DNA of 64,000 nucleotides from RYN-230 sp963834515 (GTDB lineage Bacteria > Actinomycetota > Actinomycetes > Streptosporangiales > Streptosporangiaceae), in NCBI GenBank assembly GCA_963834515.1, contig CAWICB010000007.1, forward strand, positions 1,922,001 to 1,986,000, read 5' to 3'. Numbering within the stretch: position 1 is the first letter of the stretch; each line of letters starts with the position of its first letter. Below the pieces are notes generated by a model. The model made no database searches. It saw only the letters and a program-made list of their open reading frames with translations, and had not been told where the DNA came from. Positions 16,517 through 25,548 of the stretch are shown here, piece after piece. A program made the position numbers and the translations under genes.

Positions 16517-18686
16517 CCTGGGCAGGTACCGGCTGCAGGGACAGCCGCAGCAGAAGATCCGCCCGGAGCATCTGGACCGGGCCGCGGTGGTCTATGTCCG
16601 TCAGTCGAGCAGGCAGCAGGTGCTTGAGCATTCGGAGTCCACGCGGCTGCAGTACGCGCTTGCCGGGCGGGCCGTGGCGCTGGGCTGGGCGCGGTCGCAG
16701 GTCGTGGTGATCGATGACGACCTGGGGGTGTCCGCGGCGACGGCGGATTCCCGGAAGGGGTTTGCCAGGCTCGTCACGGAGGTCACGATGGGACGTGCGG
16801 GCGTCGTGCTGGGCATCGAGATGTCCAGGCTGGCGAGGACCGGCCGGGACTGGCATCAGCTGCTGGAGCTGTGCTCGCTGTCTGGCGTGCTGCTCGCCGA
16901 TCCTGACGGCGTCTACGACCCTGGGGTCTATAACGACCGGCTGCTGCTGGGCTTGAAGGGAACGATGAGCGAGGCAGAGCTGTACCTGATCCGGCAGCGG
17001 ATGCTGTCGGGCAAGCTGGCCAAGGCCGAGCGAGGTGAGCTGGCGATCCCGCTGCCGATCGGCTATGTCCGCCGCCCGTCGGGCGAGGTCACCCTCGACC
17101 CCGACGAGCAGGCACAGCATGTCGTCCGTCTCGTATTCAGCGCCTTCCGCCGCTGGGCACCCTCAACGGGGTGCTCCGCTACCTGGCCGGTCAGGAGATC
17201 CAGCTGCCGGTCCGGGTGCATTCCGGCCCGTCGAAGGGGGAACTGGAGTGGCGGCGGCCGACCCGGGAGACGCTGCAGATCATGCTGCACAACCCGGTCT
17301 ACGCCGGGTACTACGCCTACGGCCGCCGGCAGGCCGGACCGAGGCGGAAATTGCCGGGCCGCCCCAGCACCGGCCGGGTGGTGAAAGACAGCAGCGAGTG
17401 GCTGGTCTTGCTGCCGGGCCGGCTGCCGGCCTACATCACCCCGGAGGAGTACGAGGCCAACGCGGCCCGGATGGCCGCCAACCGGCAGACCGCAGCCACG
17501 CCGGGCGCGCCGCGGGACGGCTCGGCGCTGCTGTCCGGGCTGCTGCGCTGCGGCCGGTGCGGCGGGCACCGCATGACAGTCCGCTACCACGACGGCTCGG
17601 GCGCCGCGCGCTCGCCGCACGGCTACACGTGCGCTTTCTACCAGGTCAACTACGGGACCGGCGGGAGCTGCCAGCACATCGCCGGCCCCGCGCTCGACGC
17701 ATATGTCACTAGCCAGGTACTGGAGGCGGTGGCGCCGGCCGCGCTGGAGGTCTCCATGGCCGCCGCCGCCCAGGCCGAGGCCGAGCGCGCCATGCTGGAC
17801 AAGCTGTGGCGGCAGCGGATCGAGCGCGCCCGCTACGCCGCCGGCCGGGCCCGCCGCCAGTACCAGCTCGCCGAACCGGAAAACCGGCTCGTCGCCCGGC
17901 AGCTGGAAGCGGACTGGGAAGCCGCGCTGGCCGAGGCGGCCCGGCTGGAAGCGGACTACCAGCGGTTCACCGAGGAACAGCCGGCAACCCTCACCCCAGC
18001 CGAGCGGGCGGCGATCCAGGCCCTGGCCAGCGATCTTCCGCAGGTCTGGCATGCTCCGTCGAACGACGCAGGCTGACCGCAAGGAACTACTGCGCATCCT
18101 CATCCAGGACATCACCGTCAGCGTCGCCGGGGACAGCGAGCTGGTCAACGTCACCATCACCTGGGCCGGCGGGCACCAGACCACCGGGCGGGCCGTCCGC
18201 CCGGTCGCCCGCCTGGACCAGCTGTCGTATTACCCCGCCCTGCTCGCCCGCGTCACCGAACTCGCCGCAGCCGGCCGGAACAACCGCCAGATCGCCGGCA
18301 TCCTCAACGCCGAGGCATTCCGCCCGCCCAAGCGGACCAGCCGGTTCACCGGCGGACAGGTCCGCACCCTGATCACCCAGCGCGGCATCCGCGGTCAGAG
18401 CCAGGGCCGGCCCGCCGTGCTCACCAGCCTGGCACCCGGCCAACGGTCAGTCCCCGGCCTGGCCGCCGAGCTGGGCATGCCCACCGCCACCATCTACAAC
18501 TGGATCTACCGCGGCTGGATCACCGCCCGCCACGCCACCGGAACCAGGAACTGGATCATCACCGCCGACGACGAGCAGATGCGCCAGCTACGCGAACGCA
18601 GAGCCCGCCCGCCGGGCTTCTACACCCGCGCCCGCTGGGCACAGCCTGAACAACAACCCGGCAACAAACAAGGAACACAGCCATGA
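16509..18686 (+). pseudogene. Large serine recombinase, frame broken twice
   Basis: A large serine integrase of about 725 residues if repaired. Domain order: resolvase catalytic domain (residues 1-150, nucleophile Ser33 in VVYVRQSSRQQV, then FARLVTEVTMGRAGVVLGIEMSRLAR); recombinase domain (ETLQIMLHNPVYAGYYAYGRRQ); zinc ribbon (LLSGLLRCGRCGGHRM ... CQH); coiled coil rich in Ala/Glu/Arg; and a C-terminal extension with a helix-turn-helix (LGMPTATIYNWIYRGWI). Start GTG 16509 follows GGGAGG. The frame is lost near 17150 (one base missing in CCGCTGGG) and again near 18060 (one extra A). Both sides stay well conserved, so recent mutation or sequencing error is likely. It is the enzyme expected to have inserted this element. 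Confidence 0.85.
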
Positions 18687-18728
18687 GAAAGCAGCGTGCC
18701 TTGACGGGTGCCAGCGGTGGCCGACTTC

Positions 18729-19460
18729 GGTGAGCACCCGCAGCCAGTACTTGGCGCCCTCCCCATCGCCATGCTCCCCGGCCCACAGCCCGAGGATGTC
18801 GCGCTCGCCGTCGGCGGTCACGCCCAGGGCCACGTAGATGGGCCGGTTAGCGACCTGCCCGTCGCGGATCTTGACGTGGATAGCGTCCAGGAACAGCACC
18901 GCGTAGACCGCATCCAGCGGCCGGTTCTGCCACTCGGCCAGACCGTCGAGGACCCGGTCAGTGATGGTGCTAATCGTCTCCCGCGACACCTCGGTGCCGT
19001 AGATCTCCGCCAGGTGTGCCTGCACCTCGCCGGTGGTCAGGCCCTTGGCGACCAGGGAAATGACGATGTCATCGATCCCGCCCATGCGCCGCTGGCGCTT
19101 GGCCACGATCACTGGCTCGAACGAGCTGGCCCGGTCCCGCGGCACTTCGATCTCCACAGGCCCGGCTTCAGTCAGCACCGTCTTGGGCCGCCGGCCGTTG
19201 CGGGAGTTCCCGCTGCCATCGCCAGATGAGTCGTGCTTGCGGTAGCCGAGATGGGCGTCCATCTCACCTTCCAGGGCGCTTTCCAGCACCACCTTGGTCA
19301 GCCGCCCCAGCAGCCCGCCCGGCCCGGTCAGCGAAACGCCCTCCGCCCGGGCCCGCTCGGCCAGCTCCCGGACCAGCTGCTCATCCACCGGATCCACCCG
19401 GCCATCATCCACCGCCAGGCCAGCGGTCTTCGCGGCATCCGCCTGCGTCGTCGTGCTCAT
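18729..19460 (-). pseudogene. IS256 transposase, 5' half (copy 2)
   Basis: N-terminal 243 residues of the copy 2 transposase, from MSTTTQADAAKTAGL to YWLRVLTE, identical to copy 1 as far as compared. It includes the first catalytic Asp (FLDAIHVKIRDG). After the junction the frame runs into the integrated element (VGHRWHPSRH...) and ends there. A truncated product of about 290 residues could be made, with DNA-binding but no catalytic capacity. Confidence 0.9.
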
Positions 19461-19670
19461 GGTGTTCCCTCCTCAGACGGACCATCCTGTCCGTCTTGTC
19501 ACAGGAGTCACACCGTTGTTGTTCTTACAGTCCCCCGGCTGCTGCCGCTCAAGCAGAGGGTCAACGAATGGCCCAGGAGTGGCCTTTGAGTTGGCAGTCG
19601 GACCGTGGCCGGGTGGCGGCGCGTTGAGCACTTGGCCGGCTGGGACCACCGGTGCTGGCTGAGGGGTTGG

Positions 19671-22358
19671 ATGCCTGTTGGGGTTGCTGGCCGGGGTGGC
19701 TGGTTGCAGACTTGCGTGGTGGGCCCTGATCAGGGGCGGGCGGCCAGCACGGGTCCGCCGGATGAGGCGGTCATCCGGACTCCGGACCGCCGTGTGCGGG
19801 TGTTCGTGAGTTCCACGCTGGGTGAGCTGGCCGAGGAGCGGCGAGCCGTCGCGCGCGCGATCTCGGCGCTGCGGCTGACCCCGGTGATGTTCGAACTGGG
19901 CGCCCGACCGTACCCGCCGCGGGAGGTGTACCAGCAGTACCTGGCGCAAAGCGATGTGTTCATCGGGCTGTACTGGCAGCGGTACGGGCAGCCCGCCCCG
20001 GGCGCGCATGTCTCGGGCCTGGAGGAGGAGTTCGAGCTGTCGGGTGGGCTGCCGCGGCTGCTGTACGTCAAGGCGCCGGCGCCGGACCGCGAGTCCGGGC
20101 TGGCCGGTCTGCTGGCCCGCATCCAGGATGAGGCCCCGGCTTCCTACCGTCATTTCCGCACTTCCGCCGAGCTGGGCCGGCTGGTCCGCGATGACCTGGC
20201 GGTGCTGCTGAGCGAGCGGTTCACCACCGGCGGGGCGGCTCGGGTCGCACCCGCACAGCCGCTACCGCCGGGCGGGCCGCGCGGCCCTGGCCGCCTGCCG
20301 GTGAGCACGACGTCGCTGATCGGCCGGGAGCGGACCATCGGCGAGGTGGCCAGGCTGCTCGGGCGGTCCAGCGCACGGCTGGTGACGCTGACCGGGCCGG
20401 GCGGGGTCGGCAAGACCCGGCTGGCGGTGGCGGTGGGCGGGCGGCTGCGGGACCGGTTCGGCGCGGGCACCGTGCTGGTGCCGCTGGAGGCGATCACCGA
20501 TCCCGGGCTGGTCCTGCCCGCCATAGGCCGGGCGGCGGGCGCCGACCTGGCACGGACGGACTCCCCGTTGCAGGTGCTGGCCGAAACGTTCGGCGACGGC
20601 GCCTGGCTGCTGATCCTGGACAACCTGGAGCAGGTGGTCCAGGTCGCCCCCGGCCTGGGCGAGCTGCTGGCCCGCTGCCCCGGGCTGGCGATCTTGGCCA
20701 CCAGCCGCACGGCGCTAGGATTGCGGGCCGAGCGGGAGTACCCGGTGCCGCCGCTGCCGCTGCCTGCCGGTTCGGGTGCGGCCTCGGTCGCGGAGGTGGC
20801 GGCCTCGCCGGCAGCTGCGCTGTTCGTGGACCGGGCCCGCGCGGTGCGGCCCGGCTTTGCCCTGACCGAGGGCAACGCGGGGGCGGTGGCTGAGATCTGC
20901 CGGCGCCTCGAGGGCCTGCCGCTGGCCATCGAGCTGGCCGCCGCCCGCACCCGGCTGCTGGACCCGCCCGCGCTGCTGGACCGGCTCGTGTCCTCGCTGG
21001 ATGCACTCGGGACCGGCGCCGTGGACCTTCCTGAGCGGCAGCGCACCCTGCGGGCCACGGTGCAATGGAGCGTAGGCCTGCTGGATGATCCCGAGCGGTC
21101 GCTGCTGGAGATCGCGGCGGTGTTCGTCGACGGCTGGACCATCCAGGCCGTGGCCCAGGTGGCGGGCCTGGCTGAGGACCGGGCGCTGGAGCTGTCGGAG
21201 GCGCTGGCCCGGCACAGCCTGGTCTACCTCGACAGTACCGGGCTCGGGTCCCGGACGCGGATGCTGGAGACCGTCCGCGAGTTCGTGGCCGAGCGGCTCG
21301 CGGCCCGGCCCGACGCCGCCGAGGTCGGACGGCGGCAGGCCGGGTACTACCGGGCGCTAGCCGAGCAGGCGGACCGGCCGCTGCGCAGCCCCGGCGAGAG
21401 CCAATGGCTGGAGCGGCTGCAGGCCGAGACGGGCAACCTGGCCGCCGCGGTGCGCTGGTACCTGGCCCATGACCCTGGGCCGCTGCCCCAGCTGTTCCGG
21501 GTCCTGTGGCTGTTCTGGACGCAGGAGGACCTTGAGCGCGAGGCCTGGTCCTGGGTGAAGCAGCTGCTTCCCCCGGCCGGCACGCTGGACCCGCAAGCCC
21601 GGGCCGAGCTGGCCTGGGCAGCGGCGGTGCTCGCCGTCAACGTCGCGGACGACGCGGCGGCGCTGGCGGCCCGCCAGCGCCTGGCGCCGCTGCTGGCCGG
21701 GATCTCCGACCCCTTCCTGCACGCGGTGGCCCAGCTGGCGATGGCGTGGACCTTGCCGATCGCCGGTGACTTTGATGGGGCTCTGCGGGAGGCGGCAGTC
21801 TCGCTAGAGGAGCTCCGCGGCCAGGACGAGCCCGTCTTCACGGCCATCGCCGCGTTCACCACCGGCTCCCTGGAGATGGCGCTGAGCCGCTACGACGATG
21901 CGCTGCCACACCTGCGTGAGGCGCGTGACCTGGCTGAGCGAATCGGCGGTGACTGGCTCGCCGCGGGCCCCCGTGTGCAGCTGGGCATCCTGGCTGTCCT
22001 GCGGGGCAGGCTCGATGAGGCCAGGGCGCTGCTGGATGAGGCGCTGGACCTGAGCATGGCGGCCCGCAGCACCCCGTTCTTCGTGACCCTCTGCCTGGCC
22101 GGGTACGCCCAGCTGGCCCTCGCGGACGGCGACCCGGACCGGGCGGCGCTGCTGGAAGGCGCGGCTGAGGGCCTGCGCCGGCGGGTCGGCCTGCCGGCGT
22201 GGCCGCACCTGCGGCGAGTGGAGGGCGAGCTGGTGGCCCGGGTCCGCCACAGGCTAGGCGGCAGCCGGTTCGATCAGGCGTTCTCGGCCGGCTCCGGGCT
22301 CACCCAGCGGGAGGCGGTCGCCATCGTCCGGGACCAGCGCCGCACCCAGGCGCCCTGA
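19671..22358 (+). CDS. DUF4062 - NB-ARC ATPase - TPR protein (STAND family)
   Basis: An 895-residue multidomain ATPase. Residues about 40-180 form a DUF4062 domain (RVRVFVSSTLGELAEERRAV ... LYWQRYGQ), a fold related to TIR-like domains. The STAND ATPase comes next, with Walker A LTGPGGVGKTRLA, Walker B WLLILDNLE, the ATSR sensor motif and the GLPLAIELAAAR helix. A winged-helix part and about 300 residues of helical TPR-type repeats complete it. The domain plan (effector-like N-terminus, switch ATPase, repeat sensor) matches STAND signalling or defence proteins. Start ATG 19671 after GAGGGG is preferred; GTG 19605 is also possible. The IS256 copy 2 inserted 130 bases upstream may have altered its promoter. 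Confidence 0.78.
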   Translation: MPVGVAGRGGWLQTCVVGPDQGRAASTGPPDEAVIRTPDRRVRVFVSSTLGELAEERRAVARAISALRLTPVMFELGARPYPPREVYQQYLAQSDVFIGLYWQRYGQPAPGAHVSGLEEEFELSGGLPRLLYVKAPAPDRESGLAGLLARIQDEAPASYRHFRTSAELGRLVRDDLAVLLSERFTTGGAARVAPAQPLPPGGPRGPGRLPVSTTSLIGRERTIGEVARLLGRSSARLVTLTGPGGVGKTRLAVAVGGRLRDRFGAGTVLVPLEAITDPGLVLPAIGRAAGADLARTDSPLQVLAETFGDGAWLLILDNLEQVVQVAPGLGELLARCPGLAILATSRTALGLRAEREYPVPPLPLPAGSGAASVAEVAASPAAALFVDRARAVRPGFALTEGNAGAVAEICRRLEGLPLAIELAAARTRLLDPPALLDRLVSSLDALGTGAVDLPERQRTLRATVQWSVGLLDDPERSLLEIAAVFVDGWTIQAVAQVAGLAEDRALELSEALARHSLVYLDSTGLGSRTRMLETVREFVAERLAARPDAAEVGRRQAGYYRALAEQADRPLRSPGESQWLERLQAETGNLAAAVRWYLAHDPGPLPQLFRVLWLFWTQEDLEREAWSWVKQLLPPAGTLDPQARAELAWAAAVLAVNVADDAAALAARQRLAPLLAGISDPFLHAVAQLAMAWTLPIAGDFDGALREAAVSLEELRGQDEPVFTAIAAFTTGSLEMALSRYDDALPHLREARDLAERIGGDWLAAGPRVQLGILAVLRGRLDEARALLDEALDLSMAARSTPFFVTLCLAGYAQLALADGDPDRAALLEGAAEGLRRRVGLPAWPHLRRVEGELVARVRHRLGGSRFDQAFSAGSGLTQREAVAIVRDQRRTQAP

Positions 22359-22670
22359 GCCGCCACGCATAACAGCGCGAAGACCGCGGCTTGTAGCCGA
22401 GCGCGAAGGCGACCGGTGCCGGCTGTTTCAGCGTGAGTATGGCTTGAGCCCAGTGCAGGGTCAGATCGATTCCGTACTGCCGGCGCATCTGGGTTCTTCA
22501 TCGTCAGGGTGTACCGATCACTCGGTTATGTGCCGAGGGACTCGGGCGGGCGTCTGGTTAATGCCCGATGCTTGGACCACTGTCGCAGGATGGCGATCTG
22601 ACACGGCCGGGGCGATCTAGATCTGAATCTCATCTGACCGGACGGCGCCAGGCCTGGGAGTTCGCGATCG
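22359..22670. other. Gene-free stretch
   Basis: No recognisable coding sequence. A short minus-strand frame (RRQYGIDLTLHWAQAILTL) looks protein-like, but I cannot assign it and it has no start signal. Confidence 0.25.
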
Positions 22671-23893
22671 TCAGGCCAGGACTGATTCGTGGAGCTGATC
22701 GGTAAACGCCTCGCCAGGCAGGCGGTCCGGGCCGAGACGGATCGCGCCAAGTGCCATTCGAACGTCGTCTCTGCGAGCTTGCGACGCCGCGTAGAAACGA
22801 CTGCGCCGGGCGCGGCCATCAGTGGTGAAAGTCGTCATCAAAGCCGCAAACGTCCGGGATACGCGCCGCATGCGGCGAAGCCGCTCAGTGCGCTCTTGAC
22901 CGTATGGGCGCAGTCCCGCCACGGTCCAATCGTCAGTGGCAAGCAACAACTCAGAAAGCTGCCGCACGTCGCGCATCGCAAGCGACAGGCCCTGGCCGTC
23001 GACTGGATCGTCGTAATCCCCCGGCGTCGCCGAGAAGAACGACCCCGTCCGCATAGGGTTCGTCGCACCACGTCTGCTCGCCGCTAAACGGTGCCGCCTG
23101 CTCGTTCGCGTGGCACGTGTACAGACGTCAGCCGGCCGCCTCCCTGCGGAAAGAGGTAGAACTGAAGGTCTCCTTCGACCCCGATGGCGTACTGCTCATC
23201 TGGCCATCGCGACGCATCCTCGACGAGCATGCCAGCGACGACGTGCGTCGCTGGGTCGCTCAGACCCTGCGCGACCAGCCCGAGCACCTCCCGCTCCCGC
23301 GCACTGAGCTCACTCAGCGCGTCGGCGCCGGCCTCGCTGGCTGGCACGGGTGGGCCCTCGATCCCAAGAAACGGTGCGATGGCGCGCAGGACAGCGTCCC
23401 CGTCACCGTGCCACGGCAGGTGGGCATCACCCGGTAGCGTCACGAGGTCGGCGTGCGGCAGCAGCGCGGCGACCTCACGTCCGCCTGTTAGCCACATCGC
23501 ACGGTCGTGCTCACGATGCACGACGAGTGCTGGCGCACGAATCCTCGGCAGGTCGTCGCGAATGTCGGTCTCGTAGATCAGGGTGAGCAGATCGGCAGCA
23601 ATTTCGGCGTCGGCGGCTGCGCTGGACGCGGTGAAGGCAGCCCGGTCCTCGGGTGACCAGTTCGGGCCGAACACGTCCGCCAGCAGGCGACTGCCCAGCC
23701 CCCAGTGCGAGCGCACCAAGTCGATCATGCCGGTCCGCGCTTCCGGTGGGCCAAGCAGGTGCCCCTGGGCGTAGCTGCCGTAGAGCAGGAGGCGATCGAC
23801 GCGCTCCGGCCGCCCCACCACGCTGGCAGAATTACCGCCGGGCCGCTCCCCACCACGGCAAAGGCGACCGCCCCCCGTCCGGCAGCCGCGCAA
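22671..23893 (-). pseudogene. Chimeric remnant: alpha/beta hydrolase-LuxR fused to FAD monooxygenase
   Basis: Reading from 23893 on the minus strand, the frame gives the middle and end of an alpha/beta hydrolase (RPERVDRLLLYGSYAQG ... LPRIRAPALVVHREHDRAMW ... GDAHLPWHGD). It then begins a LuxR helix-turn-helix (LSAREREVLGLVAQGLSDP). At that point it switches in frame to a class A flavin monooxygenase (DEQYAIGVEGDLQFYLFPQGGGR). After a stop near 23084 the monooxygenase resumes downstream (EPYADGVVLLGDAGG, then in another frame DPVDGQGLSLAMRDVRQLSELL) to 22671. The hydrolase nucleophile elbow, the HTH recognition helix and the FAD Rossmann part are all absent. At least two deletions and one frameshift are needed. 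Confidence 0.6.
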
Positions 23894-24074
23894 GGCCGGT
23901 GGTCTGCCTCATGAGCTCACAGTAGCCGCAGGCCGACGCCGCCGTCTCGCCAGCAGACTCGCCCTGAGCCGGGCCCCCTGGCCGCCGGTTATTGACCAGG
24001 ATCTGGCCGGTCAGCTGCCTCCGGACGGAATCTGTCAACCTCGCTGGGAAGCCCGCTGTCTATGGGCTGTCTGG

Positions 24075-24977
24075 TTAGCGAACCCGGGCCCGCAGGAACT
24101 TCCCGATTTGCCCGGTGGCCTGGGCTGCCTCGGGTGTGCCAAGCATGAGCTGGTAGACGTGGGGCAGGCCTTCGCCGATCTCGAGGGTGACCTCGACGCC
24201 GGCTTTGGCTGCTGCTGTGGCGAGGCGTTCGGAATCGCTGAGCAGCAGGTCGGCCGTGCCGACCTGGACAAGCAGCGGCGGCAGCCCGGACAGTGCGGCG
24301 AACAGCGGCGACGCCAGGGGCGTCTTGGGGTCAGCCCCGGCTAGGTAGTCGGAGGCGAACTGAGCGAGCATGGCGGGGGTGGAGATCGGATCCTGCTCGG
24401 CGCGCTCGGTCATCGAGGCTCCCGAGCTGGTCAGATCCACCGTCGGGGACATCAGTACGGCGGCCGCGGGCAATGCCTGCCCGGCGTCACGGGTGGCCAC
24501 GAGCAGGGCGACGGTGAGCCCTCCGCCGGCCGAGTCGCCGGCCACCGCTATGGATGTTGCGCCCAGGTCCTGGTTAGTGCGGAGCCAGCGCCATGCCGCC
24601 AGCACGTCGTCGATGGCGGCGGGGAAAGGATGCTCGGGGGCCAGCCGGTATTCAGGGAACAGCACCCGCGTCCCGCTAGCCCGTCCCAGCCGGGCGGCCA
24701 GCTCGCCGTCGCTGTGCACCGACCCGAGCTCGTAGCCCCCGCCGTGCAGAAACAGGAGCACCCGGCCGGTGTCGGTTCCCGGGGCGGCAAGCCAGTGGGC
24801 TGGCACCCCGCCAGCCGTCACGTCCGTCACCTGCACGTCGTCAGGCACCGGATGCAGGCGGCCGGCGGGGGCGAAGGTGGCGCGGCGCTCTTCCAGCGTC
24901 GCCGGGGCCTGGCTGGCACTGGCCTTCCGCCCTTCCCTGAGGGCGTCGATCACGTCCTGCATAGCCTGGCTCGGCAT
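24075..24977 (-). CDS. Alpha/beta hydrolase, hormone-sensitive-lipase-type esterase
   Basis: A 300-residue esterase of the HSL (bacterial family IV) group, cleaving short acyl esters. The oxyanion motif HGGGYELGS (about residue 79), the nucleophile elbow AVAGDSAGGGL (Ser near 150), the acid in VGTADLLLSDS and the His in GLPHVYQLML complete the catalytic set. No signal peptide is present, so it acts in the cytosol. The start codon (24977) is preceded on the minus strand by AAAGGAGGTGCCGGC, a strong ribosome site. It is intact in a stretch otherwise full of remnants and has no evident operon partner. Confidence 0.9.
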   Translation of the reverse strand: MPSQAMQDVIDALREGRKASASQAPATLEERRATFAPAGRLHPVPDDVQVTDVTAGGVPAHWLAAPGTDTGRVLLFLHGGGYELGSVHSDGELAARLGRASGTRVLFPEYRLAPEHPFPAAIDDVLAAWRWLRTNQDLGATSIAVAGDSAGGGLTVALLVATRDAGQALPAAAVLMSPTVDLTSSGASMTERAEQDPISTPAMLAQFASDYLAGADPKTPLASPLFAALSGLPPLLVQVGTADLLLSDSERLATAAAKAGVEVTLEIGEGLPHVYQLMLGTPEAAQATGQIGKFLRARVR

Positions 24978-25067
24978 GCCGGCACCTCCTTTGCCATGGG
25001 CGGCTTGAACGCCAGCTCTGCCCCGGGCCGTCCTCGCGCAGCACCCGCCGGGGCGGCGGCGCCCTGA

Positions 25068-25278
25068 CTAACCGGTGACGGTCTGCCCGTCGGGGAACAC
25101 CGCGCTGAGCCGCCCGGTGGTGACGTCAAAGACGACCCAGCATCTGCCCGATGTTGGTTAGCCGCGGATCCGCACAGGTGACGATCGCGATCCGGGGCGC
25201 CGGCGGCTTCCCACGGCTGGGATCGTAGCCGCTGGCGATGGTGGCATTGGCACTCAGCGCCTCGTCGACGAGACCCAT
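25068..25278 (-). pseudogene. Beta-carbonic anhydrase gene with internal deletion
   Basis: From ATG 25278, after GGAGAAGGAG, the frame reads MGLVDEALSANATIASGYDP, then RIAIVTCADPRLTNIGQML, the N-terminal part of beta-carbonic anhydrases with the first zinc Cys and the Asp-Arg pair. A stop follows at 25126. Shortly after, another frame gives VVFDVTTGRLSAVFPDG and a stop at 25068, resembling the C-terminal strand of the same family (GFVFDVDTGKL type). The middle, with the other zinc ligands, is gone. I read it as a gene collapsed by an internal deletion. Confidence 0.55.
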
Positions 25279-25548
25279 GACCTTTTCTCCTTCTCCTCGG
25301 GCGTGCCGGTTCTCCCGGTCGCGTCATGATCAGCCTGGTGAGCTTCCCGCTGGGCACGTTCGGGCTGAGCCCGTCTATGGCCACTGTGCCGTCCGGGCGC
25401 TGTTTCGCTACCCGCTCGGAAGTGATCACGGCCGGGTCCCCCTGGTCACCAGCGGGCCGGCACTGGTGTCAGCATCACGCCCGGGGCCAGGCCGTCGCGC
25501 CCGTGAAACACCCTGGCCGCACCCTGGCCGGTCGCGGCCGGTTTCTGG
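25279..25548. other. Spacer with one unassigned minus-strand frame
   Basis: Between the carbonic anhydrase stub and the next gene, a minus-strand GTG at 25429 opens SERVAKQRPDGTVAIDGLSP followed by NVPSGKLTRLIM. It looks like real protein, but I recognise no family and the frame soon becomes Arg-rich. It may be another remnant. Confidence 0.25.

Larger units (their letters stand above)
16229..18728 (+). mobile_element. 2.5-kb large-serine-recombinase element integrated in the IS256 transposase gene
   Basis: Comparison with intact copy 1 gives exact borders. The transposase sequence runs to GCGGATCTC at 16228 and resumes with TCGGTGAGC at 18727, so the element is 2500 bases with a shared TC dinucleotide on both sides. 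A 2-base shared core is what large serine recombinases leave. Joining the two ends rebuilds a symmetrical attP: read outward from the TC core, the arms share GCCACCGCTG, CCCGT and AAG at identical distances, 21 of 27 positions matching. The target (attB) within the transposase is weakly symmetrical too (11 of 16 positions). Content: a 51-residue ORF and the recombinase gene. Confidence 0.88.
15618..19534 (-). mobile_element. IS256-family element (copy 2) split by a serine-recombinase element
   Basis: The same insertion sequence as at 12024-13437 but inverted, with both terminal repeats in place (15618 and 19534). It is flanked by its own exact 8-base duplication CCGGCTGC at 15610-15617 and 19535-19542. 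The copy is interrupted between 16228 and 18727 by foreign DNA, which makes it 3917 bases long instead of 1414. Different target duplications show that the two copies inserted independently. Only scattered base differences from copy 1 are visible (for example in the sub-terminal GTGTAACTCC), so both arrivals are recent. Confidence 0.93.

Noticed and set aside
18684..18734. A 16-codon ORF starting at the recombinase stop and running through the right end of the element
   Set aside because: Too short, no similarity, and it overlaps the attachment site arm; coupling to the recombinase stop is probably chance.
12016..19542. A composite IS256 transposon carrying the ferritin-like gene
   Set aside because: Each IS copy has its own different 8-base duplication, which shows separate insertions; mobilisation as a unit remains only a possibility.
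24950..25429. A 159-codon minus-strand ORF as one gene
   Set aside because: Only its first part looks like protein; the rest overlaps the carbonic anhydrase stub and the esterase start in another frame.
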